NCBI RefSeq assembly: GCF_004193775.1
Contig: NC_041010.1
Span: 41,963,562 to 42,027,561 of the forward strand
Direction of reading: 5' to 3'
Length of the DNA: 64,000 nucleotides
Source: Glycine soja
Lineage: Eukaryota; Streptophyta; Magnoliopsida; Fabales; Fabaceae
The position numbers were made by a program, and so were the translations under genes. How positions within the stretch are numbered: position 1 is the stretch's first letter; every line of letters starts with the position of its first letter. Under the pieces are notes generated by a model. The model was not told the origin of the DNA, made no database searches, and saw only the letters and a list, made by a program, of their open reading frames with translations. Positions 26,090 to 38,682 of the stretch are shown here, piece after piece.

Positions 26090-26498
26090 CGTTTCGCCGC
26101 ACCACGAATTTCAACTCTCGAAAACAACAAATAAAAAAACGGAACAATTCAGGGACGCAATTCCGGCCGGAAGCTGGAGACGGCGAACCTCTGCTTCGGC
26201 GAGATCAGTCGCGAGCTACAACGCGACCTGCGGAGTCATCACCGGCGCCGGAGACGGAGGATCGCGGAACCAGCGATTCCAGTTTCCGTCTTAGGATTCG
26301 GAATTCGAACTCCGCATTGGCGCTAGTCGCAGTTGGTCTTCGCCGATTTCTAGAACCGTTGGAGTTCGATTCGCCGGGATCGGGGAAACGACGACGTACG
26401 AGTGAGGAAAGGTGATGAGAGAGAATTTTGAAAAAGAGAGATTCTATTCTAATTAGCGCAAGTGTGAGATCACACGTAAGTGACCGCGAGGAGCACTT

Positions 26499-26508
26499 GC
26501 CACGTGGC
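26499..26508. promoter_or_regulatory. G-box palindrome upstream of EDR2
   Basis: GCCACGTGGC, a perfect palindromic G-box, lies about 410 bases upstream of the EDR2 ATG in a GC-richer stretch (26090-26560) that probably contains the 5' leader and promoter. A second ACGT core (CCCACGTGA) lies near 26703. G-boxes bind bZIP and bHLH factors; the function here is inferred. Confidence 0.5.
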
Positions 26509-26559
26509 GAGATTCCATTGGGCCGTGTGGGTTAAATGCGTGTTGGCGCCGTGACACTT

Positions 26560-28017
26560 TCCCTATTTTTAAATGGAGGTGGTGGCGTCTTCCTCCTTCT
26601 CTTTCTTTCTACATCTACTAGTCTCTACCACATCACTTTAATGTTATTTTTAATTAGAGTTAATTATTTATTATGTGTTGTTGATCAAAAAAGGAGGTGG
26701 GTCCCACGTGATTTTTTGTTTTTTGGAGATGACGGATATGGCCCTCGGTGGGAGAAGCGTGCACATTTGTTTGTATTGGGGTTATGGTCATTGTCCAGTT
26801 GTGCTAGGCCACTTACATGGGGTAGGGTGTAGTGGGATTAATTTGTGCGTCTCACTGTGGAGTGTGGACAGCTAAGCGTGACATTATTGAAATTTCAATT
26901 TTCAAATGAGGGAGGACTCTGCTCTACCAAGGTAAAGTAGAAGACAAAACAAGGTAAGTAAATTATAGTAATTAATTAAGGCATATTAGGAATGACATTA
27001 AAACCTATTTTTTATGACTACTACTAGGAGTGACATTTTTATTTTTGTATTTTACAAGTGTAGATTTTTTTAAATAGTTTAATAAGAGTAGATATTAATT
27101 CATTTAAGATCGTTGTTTCTCCATAAAAACTAAAATATAAAATCTAATAATTTAACTCTCACATTTACGCACGTGCATCATATAATAATTAGTATTTTAT
27201 TTAGTAAAATAACTTTTAGGCTTTTATATTTTTTCTTGTAATATAATGTTTTTTTTCATCTATGTCCATGTAAACAAATTGTTTTAGTCCTTTTAAAATA
27301 TATTTATTTTGTTTTTTGTCCTTAAAATATTTTAAATAGCATTTTTTTCACTGTTTAAAACATTATCTAAAATACTTTAAGAATAAAAAAGTAAAACAAA
27401 CATATTTTACAAGGGTTAAATGACTTTTTTTGTGGGACCAAGATGAGAAAAAATGTTAAATTACAAGAGTCAAAAATGTATTTAAACTTAAAATTTATTA
27501 TTTTTTATCCATCAATGGTCATTATTAGTTTTTTTTTTTGTTAAAATATTAGTGGGAGATTTTAACTTAGAATCTCTAATCCCACCAAACTCTTTCAACA
27601 CTAAACTCTTTCTTATAAACTATCAAGTTAATCTTATAATTCTTAAATAAAATTTATTGTACCACCAAGCTCGTAGATCAACTTGGATAGGATTATTTCA
27701 TCATAACTAAAGGTTTCTGGTTCGAGTCCTGGACAAACAGGTGCATTAAATACTTTGAGGAAAAAATTTATCGTTTAGTGATCGTACTCGACTTAAACAT
27801 GATAGTCTCCAATAAAAAAGTGCATGTGATCTATAAAAAAAAAGTGTTATACTAATTGTTCATGGCCAAGTTAAGAACTTAGATGCTTATTTAATTTCTC
27901 AAATTTAGATGAAATTTTTTTTGAGTTCTCCTTCAAATTTAAATTTGATTATTTTTGTCTCGTAGTTTATAAATATTGCACTCTTAGTTCTCAAAATCGA
28001 TGCCATTAAAAACATTA
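26560..28017. other. Intergenic AT-rich DNA with repeat remnants
   Basis: No gene can be supported. A degenerate inverted-repeat element lies at about 27215-27485, with arms around TTATATTTTTTCTTGTAATATAAT and its diverged complement. It shares internal sequence (TCACTGTTTAAAA, AAAATATTTTA) with the element at 39553-39851. A SINE-like tRNA promoter lies near 27665-27730 and is listed separately. Confidence 0.5.
27660..27845 (+). mobile_element. SINE-like sequence with pol III internal promoter
   Basis: A canonical B-box (GGTTCGAGTCC at about 27719-27729) lies some 45 bases downstream of an A-box-like TAGATCAACTTGG. About 105 bases later comes an A-run (ATAAAAAAAAA). The order fits a tRNA-derived SINE on the plus strand. 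No clear target-site duplication was found, and it does not fold as an intact tRNA, so the call is moderate. Confidence 0.5.
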
Positions 28018-29369
28018 GGTTAAATTACAATTTTGGTTTTCCTAAAATTTTAAATTTGTGACTTTTGTCTCTTATTTTTAAATCAAGACATTTAGTCATT
28101 ATATTTTTTATAAAATGCAATTTTGGATCTTCCATCATTTGACCATTTAAAATCAAACGTTGACATTGGTGTAATATATTAGGACTAACATAAAACTTAT
28201 GTACGTTGTTAACATGACATTTGTGTAGAAAAAAATTAAATAAAGTGAAAAATAAAAAGTGTATTAATAGGAGTTTAACTCATGATCATTATTCATTGAC
28301 AAAGTAATAAACCATTAACACATTTATTTTGTTTGGTTAACTATAATAACATTATTTTGTATGTATCATTAGTCAAGAGTTATTAATTTTCTTTTCGAAT
28401 TATTAAAATTTATAAATTAAAAATATTTAATTTATAAATATTTTTTATTTTATCTTATACCATTTTATTTGCTTTTATTTTAAATAATTTGCATATTTTT
28501 ATTTTACCAATTTATAGTTAAATTTTATAAATTTATATGTAAATTATTTACATAATTTTTTTTGTAAATTGATTTTGATATACATATTATTTTGACTCTA
28601 ATTATTTACGTAAAATTAAAAATATTTTTATATTAAATATTTTTAAATTTATAAATTTTGATCATTTGAAAAAATAAATAATTCTCTACTAATAATACAT
28701 AAAAAAATAATATTAATAAAGGGTTAATTAAACAAAACAAGTATTTTATTGTCTTGTATGGATAATTTTATGTAAATAATTAGAATAAAATAATTTATAT
28801 ATTAAAACCAATTTTTAAAAATTTTGTAAATAGTTTACATATTCACTTATGAAATTTAATTATAAATTGTTAAAATAAAAAATGTAAACTATTAAAAATA
28901 AAAACATATAAATCACATAAAATAAAATAAAAAAGATTTATATGTTAAATTTTTTTAATTTATAAATTTTGATAATTTGAAAGAAAAATTAATAACTCTT
29001 GACTAACAATACATATAAAATAATATCAAAATAATTAACTTAACAAAACAAATATTTTAGTGATTTATTGTTTTGTATACGAATAAAAGATCATGATTTT
29101 AATTTCTCTTAAGATATTTTTTATTTTTCTCTTCATTTAATCTTTTTTAATATAAGCATCATCTTAAACATCTACATAAGTTCTACACCAACACCAATAT
29201 ATCATCCAAAGTCAACTTTTAACTTTGGATGGTTAAATAAACGGTTAATTGATGAAATGACCAAAATTTTTTATTCGAGAAAATGAAGAGACTAAATATC
29301 TTAATTTATAAATTGGAAGACAAAAATTATAAATTTAAAATTATAGGAGAATAAAATTATAATTTAGCC
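28018..29369. mobile_element. Long foldback element, about 610-bp inverted arms, Mutator-like flanks
   Basis: The left half (28018 to about 28620) is the imperfect reverse complement of the right half (about 28758-29369) along its whole length. Examples are GTCAAGAGTTATTAATTTTC (left) against the complement of AAATTAATAACTCTTGAC (right), and the ends GGTTAAATTACAATTTTGG against the complement of AAATTATAATTTAGCC. The spacer is about 130 bp. The flanks AAAACATTA (28009-28017) and AAAATATTA (29370-29378) match at 8 of 9 bases, as expected for a 9-bp Mutator-type target duplication. No open frame of note lies inside. Confidence 0.85.
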
Positions 29370-30610
29370 AAAATATTATTAATATGACTAATGATGTTTC
29401 TTTAGTGGCGGATCCATAAAATTGTCTATGTTTGTTGTCCTCTTGTTCTGTGACCTCTATCTCCTTTTGTTTTAGGATGATCACATGTAATTGTGTACTG
29501 TTATTGAGGAACATAATCAGCACCGTTGTCATCATCATCATCATTATTGTTGGTATTGTTGTTATCATCATCTTCTTCCTCGTCGTCATGATCCATGTCA
29601 CGCATTTGAATAGGTAACGATGGACGATAACAAGAGCTCGATGGTGGTAGATTTGTGAGGGTCCATAAAAAACATTTGATGTAAAAGGAACTTGAAATGA
29701 GTATTGAGGTATATATGATGAGAACCCTAATGGTTGAAAACTTTGTTGACATCCTTGAGACGCGTATCTAGAGAAGGTCGCTGATTGATATTGTGTTTGT
29801 GATGGATGTTGGGGCATATATCTAGAAATATGTGTTGGAGGTACACTAGATTCAACATATGATTTATGTTGGTGATGATCAGGATAATACTGTGAATTAA
29901 GATTTACAAAGTTAAAAATAATAATAAATAATAATATGAATGCATGTATTATGAATTTTCATGCAAAAGACATTGGTCCATTTCATCGTGAACAATATAA
30001 TCATTCTAATAATTCCATTTAGCAATCCAGTGACGATGATGATGAGGCCAAAAAATATTCGTTCTCTCTCTCATATCTATATCATGGAATTGATCTAGGT
30101 TTGGTGGGTCATTTGGAATAATTTATCGCAGGCTAAATTGTCTCATGATCCTATTTGTTGGATGTCATTCCATAATTGCAAAACATATGAGAGGGACTTT
30201 TGCCTGAACAATCATTGATACCTCAATATCATTAATTAATGGCTTTATTTTTTGCGTGTCATAAGGAGTCCACAAGTACTGTAAGACATACATTATTATT
30301 GTCACATATTTAAGTTCAAATATGAAACAGAAAAAAAAAATACTCAACTCATTAAAATTAAGAAATAAATCTCATTCATATGTAGTCTATCAAATATGAC
30401 GTGTATCAATTTGACTGAATTAGTTGTAATGTTTGTTTGGGTCATTGGCCAAGACCACCTTCGTGCAAAAGGAAATTCAAGTCCTTCTTGTACTTCTTCC
30501 ATGGATATGTGATCTATCTTTGAGACAATACATTTAATACGGTCCCACGCTCATGACTGTAACAACAACAAGCATCCACCGATTTTCGTTTGATCAGCTT
30601 CACAACCCGA
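29341..30610 (-). pseudogene. Plant mobile domain (PMD, MAIN-like) gene, decayed
   Basis: The minus strand carries ordered pieces of the PMD core: GGCLLLLQS-stop-AWDRIKCIV near 30555, then EFPFARRWSWPMTQ, YLWTPYD, PLICFAIMEWHPTN near 30190, RIMRQFSLR and PPNLDQFHDIDMRERNEYFW near 30090. A C-terminal low-complexity tail rich in Gln, Ser, Tyr and Asn follows (29341-29817). PMD proteins are plant aminotransferase-like domains found in transposons and in host genes such as MAIN. Several stops, one replacing the conserved Trp of LLLQ-x-WAWDR, and frameshifts show that it is dead. It is transcribed away from the MuDR transposase to its right. Confidence 0.75.
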
Positions 30611-30849
30611 TCTAGAGCTCGGAAAAGGGATGTTAATACTCTTGCACCCCAACCCTATACAATATTCAACTGACTGGTATCTACTAACATATGCATCCTT
30701 CTTGCACAAAACTTTACTTTTATACTATTCATGCATGTGCATGCTTCATGAGTGTAGGCTATTCAAGTATATTCATGTACAAAGCTTTACTTTTACAATA
30801 TTCATACGAGTGTTCTTGTACTAGCATGTGCATACATTAATTAGACAAC

Positions 30850-32107
30850 ACAAGTAGATGGAACATTTTTAATTGAAAAATATCGTGATACTTTGTTGAC
30901 TGCCATCGGACAAGATGGTAGTAGGAATAATTTTCCATTTGCTTTTGCAATTGTTGAGAGCGAGACTAAAGAATCTTGAATGTGGTTCTTGCATTATTTG
31001 AGTAGATATGTTACACCGCAACCAAATTTGTGTATTATATCAGACAGGAGAACTGGTTTGCTAGTAACTTTACAATCAAAACGAATTGGGTGTAATGGAC
31101 CTGATGTTTCATCTATGTATTGCGTTCACCAAATTGCATCAAATTTCAAAAAATAGTTTAAAAATGTTCACTTAAAAAAACAAGTCATCAATATGGGTAT
31201 GCTTCTATTCATTTCATGCATCAAATTCTTGCTTTATTACATCTTCACTACATTTATTACTCATTGTTTTATCTTTTGGCGTAGGATATAAGATGAGGAA
31301 ACCACAATTTGAGGCAAAGTTGCTTGCAATGCGAATGGATTTTCCACGAGCACCAAATTGGTTGGATCAAATTTCTAAGAGTAAATGGACTCATGCCCAC
31401 GATGAAGAAAAATAATATGATCATATGATTACCAACCTTGCTGAATATATGAATTATGTTTCGAAAGGAGCTCGATCATTATCTATTATTGCCTTAGTCA
31501 ATGAAACATTTAATAAGATAAATGATTAATTTGTTACTAATGGCATGGAAATCATGAATATGATAAAGGCAAAACATAGGTACTCTGAAGACATATATGC
31601 CATGATGCAAGAAAATCAACACATTGTTACCTCGCATTATGTTCAAATTTATGTTTGAGAAACAGGGGAGTTTGAGGTTCAAAAAATGCAAATACACGAC
31701 TTGGTCGACGAGCAATGACATGCATTGTCAAATTGAATGAATGGTCGTGTGATTGTAGACAATTTCAAGCACTTCGACTTCCTTACTCCCATGCGATTGC
31801 AACGTGTGCTTTTTGCAATTTAAATTATGATGACTTTGTTGATCCTGTATAAAAATTGAAAAATATTTTCAAAGTTTATCAGCAGCACTTTCATTCCCTT
31901 GGAAGTGAAGACAAATGACCTCAATATTTAGGTCCACATTTTATGCTTGATCCTTTGAAACGACGACAGATATCGGGAAGGCCAACCACTACTCATATAC
32001 ATAATGAGATGGACGAACCAATTCCAAATGGGTCTAAGAAATGTTCATTGTATAAAATTGAAAGACATAATCGTACTAAATGTCCATACAAACAGGTAGA
32101 TGACTAA
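30850..32107 (+). pseudogene. MuDR/MULE transposase relic with SWIM and CCHC zinc fingers
   Basis: Recognisable parts in order: the transposase core VDGTFLIEKYRDTLLTAIGQ (first catalytic Asp), FPFAFAIVESETKES, PQPNLCIISDR (second catalytic Asp), CVHQIASNFKK, a later helical region (NWLDQISKSKWTHAHDEE), a SWIM-type zinc finger (CDCRQFQALRLPYSHAIATC) and a zinc knuckle-like end (KCSLYKIERHNRTKC). At least six stops or frameshifts interrupt it, and an intron may lie near 31180-31290. Together with the divergent PMD gene this is the remains of an autonomous-type MULE. Confidence 0.85.
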
Positions 32108-34560
32108 TATAATTTTTACTTTTTATATTTCTCTTTAATTTGTATTGTTCACTTTATATTAATGTATTATGTTGTTTTTAATTTCACAACTACTTTTATT
32201 ACTAAAAGATTATCTAAATTTTAAATAAACAAAAATATTTAAATAAAACAATATTAAAAAGATATAATATATTTTAAATAATAAAATATTAAAAAAATAT
32301 ATAACATATTAAATAAAACCCTAAAAAATATACAACATATTTTATAAAATTAATAACAAGTAAAGTTAAAATTATTTATTTAATAATCAAATAAATAATT
32401 TTTTTTACAATTTTAAAAAATTTGAAAACAAAACAAAACAAAATAAAAAATTACCGTAAAAAAATTTAAAACTTTTATTAAAAAAATAGAAAAATAATAC
32501 GACTTTGAAATCATAATACGAAAAAAAGAAAAAAAAACTTTTACGACTTTGAAGTCGTAAAAAAATTATATTGAAGCCATAAAATTATATATGACTTCAG
32601 TTAAAAAAAAAAAAAAAAGCCGTAACAGGTGTTAAAACTTGTGAGTTCTGACTCACAAATTGTAACATTTGTTATGACTTACTCTCATTCTGTAATTAAT
32701 TCAAAATCGACTCTACATGAAAAATACAAAAAAATACCCCTTTTGGGTAAAAGCCCTAGATTGGAACATTTGAAATTGGAAACCTAGAACATACTACAAC
32801 GGTTTTTTCAAATTTTTTTTTTCCAAGACCCACCTTTTCTTTTATTTTTGTCCTAAGAAAATATTTGAGACTAAAATATATTTTTAATCCTTATAAATAT
32901 GAAAAAAATTTGAAATTCGTTTTATAATTTTTTTTATATTTTTCATTATTATAAAATTAAAATGTGTTATTTTTTTTCAAAAGTTTGACTTAAACAAATT
33001 CAAATCTATGTAACATTTATTTTTAATTTATAGTTTAAAATGTGATTTATAAGGATTAAAAACTGTCATATATAGAAATTTTTTAAAATCAAATGACAGT
33101 TTGTGATTATTAAAACTGCCACAAATTGTTTCGATTTTTTTTTTCAAAAAAAGTCCATCTCCCAAACCCATACTAGCCACACTCCTTCTAGCTGCGACTA
33201 CCACGCTGCCAAGGTCACCTACGTCACCACTAACATCATGCGCCCTCAACACCTCCTCCCACTTTTGCTATGATTCTCATTTGAAAGGTGCAAGCACAAT
33301 AGTGTCCAATTTTTAATGGACACTTAAATTTGAATTTGTTCAATCTCTAAGTTAAAAAATAACATATTTTAATTTTTACGAGAAAAAACATATAAAAAAT
33401 TCTAAAAGTATGAATTTTAGACTTTTTTATATTTATAAAGACTAAAAATATATTTTAACTAATATTTAATTTGCTTGCTCGCACCCTTCACGGCCACACA
33501 CCTCATGTACTTAACAATTATATAATTTAATAATAATAATAATAATGCATTAATCATATGTTTAATTTTCAGCTATCTCAATTTTAAAAAATAATTTAGA
33601 TTAAACTAATTAAAGTAAAGAAACTTTTATTCAATTTTTACGTTAAAAATAATTGTAGCGGAAAAATAAATTTTATATTTTTCTTTTGTAAATTTAACTT
33701 TTAATGACCTAAATCTTAATTAAAACTGAAGCATTTTTTATTCGGAAAATATATGTTAATTTTTTTAATTATTTTTGTGTGACTGAAATTTATCTCTAAA
33801 CTGAGAATGCTTTTTTCCCGTTGCAATTAACACATTCTGATTAAATTTTATATCTATTATTTTAGAGTTTAATAATCATGTATTAACAATAAATTAGTTA
33901 TTGTAAAAAATAATAAATTTATTATATAAGTTGATTTGTCATTGAAGAATAATATAAAATTATTTTATTGATACTTAATCTCATTTCAAAAACAAAAACA
34001 TGTTATTTTATTTATTCTATCAATATATAATTTTTTTCATTTTTTTTATGCGAGCATAAAAGTTACATTTTTATTTGTAAGTAAACTTAATTAGACAAAA
34101 CAACGTTTCTGTTCGTTAAATATGGGTTTGAATTGTTCTAAGGCAAAAATTCTATTCTATTGAAAATGAATCTCACACACACCGCGACAAACTGTTCTCT
34201 TTGTAAGCTCACCTAATCTTACATTTTAATCCTTTCAAATTATTGTTACATCGCTTAACCCACCCCTAAATAAAAAACAAACAAATAGTTACATGAATTT
34301 GGATTGTGAAATGTTACGTACCCAGTTGTGTATGCAAAACAAGTGAGGAAAGAGACCCTAGTTTGCCAGTTCAACTATGGTGTTCTTTTCTTTTTTCTTT
34401 TTTTTAATTTTACCACACAAAACCATATAGCCATCGGTCTTAGATCCCACGAACCCCATCATCACACCACTGTCTGCAGTGTTCGCAACCAAACCTTTTT
34501 TTTTTTTTTTATGCCCCTGCTTATTGAATTCAACGAAGTTGTTGTGATTAAGGAGAACAA
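32108..34560. other. AT-rich intergenic DNA right of the MULE
   Basis: No gene is visible. A region at about 32500-32680 has repeated short palindromes built on TACGACTTTGAAGTCGTA, probably a transposon end. The rest is AT-rich with a GC-richer island at 33150-33260 that holds a short minus-strand frame (VVVAARRSVASMGLGDG) with no family match. A CT-rich, TA-poor stretch from 34360 leads into the leader of the TMEM45-like gene. Confidence 0.5.
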
Positions 34561-35666
34561 AGCTTTTTGAATCAGAGAGAGAGAGAGAAGAGGCAGTACT
34601 TTCTGCATCCAAACCTATCACTACTGCTGTAAGTAAAACACCCTCTCTCTCTCTCTTTTCTTTTCATCATTGTTATTTTCTTACTTTATGATTATGCTTT
34701 TATATGCCTTTTTTTTTTCAGAACCCCATTATCCACAGTGTAATGTGCCTAATTATTTATCTGATTTGGATTATAAAAATCTAAACTTTCATCATGCCCA
34801 CATACACAATCTGTCTCTATAAGATATGCATAGGAGGGGAGAGAAAAAATTATACTTTCTGATTTAATCATGAGTACAAGATGGGTTAGAATTTGCTGGG
34901 TATTTATTTTTATGATAGGAGTTGAAATTTCCCCAGTTATTGATGGATCTCTATGCTTTTCTTCTCTAAATTTCTTGGTTGAGTTATTTGTTTTTAGCCC
35001 AAGTTTCCAGATTTTGACTGGGTTGGAAGGTCTTTTGTGTGATTTATTTTGACTTTCTGATGGGGTCTGTGAATGAGACCAAGTTTTCCTCACTGTTTGA
35101 AATGTTGCTTTGTGTGAAGAGACAATTGTGGTGTTTGTTTTAAATAAATTACAACAACTCATAGTCAACAACTTAAAATTGACCCTGAAAGTCACTCTTT
35201 TCAAGTAAATCTCTAGAAGCACTGAACCAGAACTGTACTAGGATTGAATAGTCAACAACTCATAGCTTTGTTAGTTTCTCTGGAAAATTCAAGGGCTATG
35301 GAGGATCCATCTTTTGGAACCTTGGAAGAAGATGGCCTTAATGAATCCTGTTGTTAAAGGAAAGCTTTTAAACAGTTAAGTTGCAGCAAAAAGTAATAAA
35401 GAATTTAGTTTTCCAGCACATCGGAAGCTGAAAAGCAGTATATATTATATGATAATTTATAAGATACTGTCCAAAAAGGCTCTTAATCCATGTTTGAAAA
35501 CTGATGGTGCCATTATTGTTAACAGGAATAACTGGTAAGTTCATAAAGGGGAGATTCTTCAGTGATCATATATCTGATTTGGTCCAGCTAAGGAATCATT
35601 CAAGGCGAAGTTGATTAAATACTAAGGAGGTTATATTTTGGAGAGAAGTAAAATTTAATCATAAGC
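34560..35666 (+). promoter_or_regulatory. Probable 5' leader exon(s) and leader intron(s) of the TMEM45-like gene
   Basis: A purine-rich leader with a GAGA run (34575-34590) ends at a strong splice donor GTAAGT (34629-34634). T-rich acceptors ending in CAG or ACAG occur at about 34722 and 35525. No coding frame is convincing in between. The pattern suggests a non-coding first exon and a leader intron upstream of the ATG at 35667. Exact leader structure is inferred and would need transcripts. Confidence 0.4.
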
Positions 35667-38159
35667 ATGGGATCTTTCAAGGGTCATGCTTTGCCAGGGA
35701 CATTGTTTCTTCTAGTTGGGGTGTGGCACATATGGGGCTCTGTGGTGAGATATGTTTGCAATCCAATGGCATTTCAAGTCAGGGTTTGGAATCCTGTGCC
35801 AGGGTTTGATGGGAGGCTCAAGCACTTGGAGCTATATGTTATTGCAATTGGTGCTTTCATTGACATGTGCATCGAGCTTTTGTATTCACCACACCTCAAG
35901 ATTTTTGTTGGTGGAGTCCTTAACCCTGCTCACATGAATGACTTTGAGCACTCTGGAATGCTTCTTATGTTTTTCATCTTTGGTGTTGTTGCCCTGCATT
36001 CCCAAAAGACCAGGTTGGTTCCCTTCTCTCTGTCTCTCTTCAATACCTCTGTAAATAGTATAAATTATGCTGTACAATTTAAATGTTATTTATTATTGAA
36101 GATTTAAGACTGTTTAACTCATAATTAATCAGTCCAGTATAGAGTTTAGTCAATCCAAATCATGATTTTTCTTTTTTTTTTCTGCATTGTCTAATGTTAA
36201 AAAAAAAAAGAATAATGCTCGATTCTAGTTTTTTTTTTCTAGCAGGATTTGAAATTTTCCTTTTTATTCGTCGTGTCTGGCTTATTTTTTAAATCAAACA
36301 AAAGGTGAAGTAGTGCAAAATGAAGCTTTAGCGTTTTGCTGATACTATTGTGGTGTCACAATGTACTAAGTTACTTTGAGATGAAAGTGGGCTTTTAAAG
36401 TGCTGTTGTATTGTTGAAAAAAAAATTAGAAATGGGATTCTGATTGAAACAGCCACTAAAAATTGGTGAGATAGATAATGCCACGCTATTGATAGCAGTG
36501 GAAAGCAACAATCATGCAATAGAGCTCCATATATGCTTTCACATAGTTGTTTTTCTACTCTCAAAGACTCTCAGTAAAGAAACTACATTATTTTAATTGT
36601 TCTTTAAATTAGTGTTCTCAATAATTGACCAAGTTTCCTTGTGTGCTGGATATATTAGTTCTTAAGCAGCCTAGTGTCCCCACTATTGTGCAATGTAAGA
36701 TTTGGTACTCTTGTGTTCATGATGCATCCTTTTCTCCTTGTGCCACATTGCATTTTTCACTTACAGATTTCATAGACAGTAGTATGAGACAAAATTTCTA
36801 GTTATTTTTGGTTTGCTGAGTTAGTTGCTGGTTCACTGAGTGGATCATAATTTGATGGAGGCTGTGGGGCTGTCAAATGAAAATTCAATAAACAAAAAAT
36901 CTGCTGTGTGAGGGGGCTAATAATTATGCTGTTCTCATTAATTCATTTTAGGTTAAATTAAAAATTTGGTCTCTACATTTCACACTATTTTTCAGTTTAG
37001 TCATTATAGAAAAAATTCTACATTTTGGTTTGTATCTGAACAAATTTCTACAAATTCGCTCCCACTGTTTATTACTATAATGGTGTTTAAGTATTATTTC
37101 TAAAGTGACTGAATCTAATACCGTTAAAACGTCGGCAAATAGCAAGGATCATTTCATAAACATTTTTCATGCAAAAACCAAAGTGTACAATTTTTCACGT
37201 AAGGACTGAAACAAAAAATGATTTCGGCTGTAAGGAATAAATTTTCCATCTAACCTATTTTATTTAGATTGGTTAAGGAATATTTTGATAAGATGTAGAA
37301 AAAACTTAAAAACCAATCTAATTACCATGAGAAATTAGGTGAACAAGAAGGCAAGCCTTTTCTCATTAGTCATGACTCTTGTGGATGATGTGACAAATAC
37401 TTCATGCACACTCTGGAATTGGTTCTCAAATTTGTTCAACTTCTTTAAATCTTTGCTTTTCCGAATCATAATAATTCCTTCTTAGTCTTGTATCTTTAAC
37501 TACAATTTTTTCTATCATTTTTGCAATCTGTGATTGATAATATATTTTCTTTCATGATTCGTAGTTTATTAGGCATGAAACCTAAATTAAAACAACTACC
37601 AATTACCTTTCAAGCATCTTATTATACATCTTCCTAACCATTTCCCCTTTGTGACTTTTTGTTGCACAGATTTCTTCCCTTGCCAGAAGGTGCTCTTTGT
37701 TTGCTTGCTGCCTCAGCATTCACTGCAGAGTACCTTCTTTTCTACTTCCATTCAACAACACACAAGGGCCTTGAGGGCTATTACCACACCCTCCTTGTCT
37801 TCGTGGTTGGACTCTGCATTTTATCTTCAATTGCTGGTGCCCTTTTGCCAACAAGCTTTCCAGTGGATTTATGCAATGGCATTGCTATAGCACTGCAAGG
37901 CTTATGGTTCTATCAGACTGCGTTTGTTCTCTATGGCCCTATGATGCCAAGTGGTTGTAAGCTTAGGGAAAACAGTGTCATGTGTCATTCTATTGATAGC
38001 GAGGTTCGGGGCGAATTGCTTGCTAACATTCAGCTCTTTGTTGCTGTCCTTGTGGTCCTTGTGGGAACTGTGGCATCATATGGCTTTGCTGCTTCAAGAT
38101 ATGGGAATTCTGAAGTTAAGAACTTGCATGCAATTCAGGCTGAATTAGATCAAGACTGA
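35667..38159 (+). CDS. TMEM45/DUF716 family multi-pass membrane protein
   Basis: Two exons, 35667-36013 and 37670-38159, join in frame (AG|A, Arg) into 278 aa, the usual size of plant DUF716 proteins. The start [20 protein letters not shown] and the motifs [16 protein letters not shown] and [20 protein letters not shown] are typical of the family. About seven hydrophobic segments are visible. Histidines in HSGM, FYFHS and EGYYH are conserved. The biochemical function is unknown; a tobacco relative has been linked to aphid and virus responses. The 1.66-kb intron holds a terminal-inverted-repeat element at 36951-37255. Confidence 0.9.
36951..37255. mobile_element. Terminal-inverted-repeat MITE in the TMEM45-like intron
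   Basis: The left end GGTTAAATTAAAAATTTGG pairs with the right end whose complement reads GGTTAGATGGAAAATTTATT. Arms carry internal homology such as TCTACATTTCACACTATTTTT-like and its diverged complement. The termini resemble those of the foldback element at 28018-29369, so they may be related. The element is about 305 bp and non-coding. A clean 9-bp target duplication was not seen. Confidence 0.65.
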
Positions 38160-38682
38160 AGTAGTGTTGCTATTTTTTGTGGTGATAGTGAAAATGTGTT
38201 GGCAGCATAGAGTTTCTTATAGAACATGCTTGTTGTACATTGAAGTGCAAAGGTTCATGCATGTATGATCAATGAAAATTGAAAATTACCCCTTCCTCAT
38301 ACATTTTTGACTTTTAGGAATCGGATGTCAAAGGAACAACAAATTTCTTTCCTTGGCGTGTGATTACAAAACGTTTTTGGTTTTTTTGGTCATGATTACA
38401 AAAAGTGGCAGGGGAGTTCACTTGGATCATATTTTCATTGGTCATCACTCTTTCTTTGCAATGATGCATTTGCAAATTAGCAGAACCAATTTGATGTGCT
38501 GCCGGCTACGTTTCTTTTGTCACGCTAGTAACATATTTTGATTTTGATATTATTTTAAGTGCAACTTTTGTTATTAGATAAGATAAAGTTTATATGGGTC
38601 TGATTAAATATCCTAGATGTAGCTTTTATTCTGTAAAATTTGCATATAATTGATCTTATTATACTAAAAAACAGTTGTATAG

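Noticed and set aside
27665..27740. Possible tRNA gene
   Set aside because: A- and B-box-like sequences are present, but no acceptor stem or anticodon arm can be folded; a SINE-derived promoter fits better.
34749..35222. 157-codon minus-strand open frame
   Set aside because: It lies antisense to the probable leader region of the TMEM45-like gene and has no recognisable domain or conserved motif.
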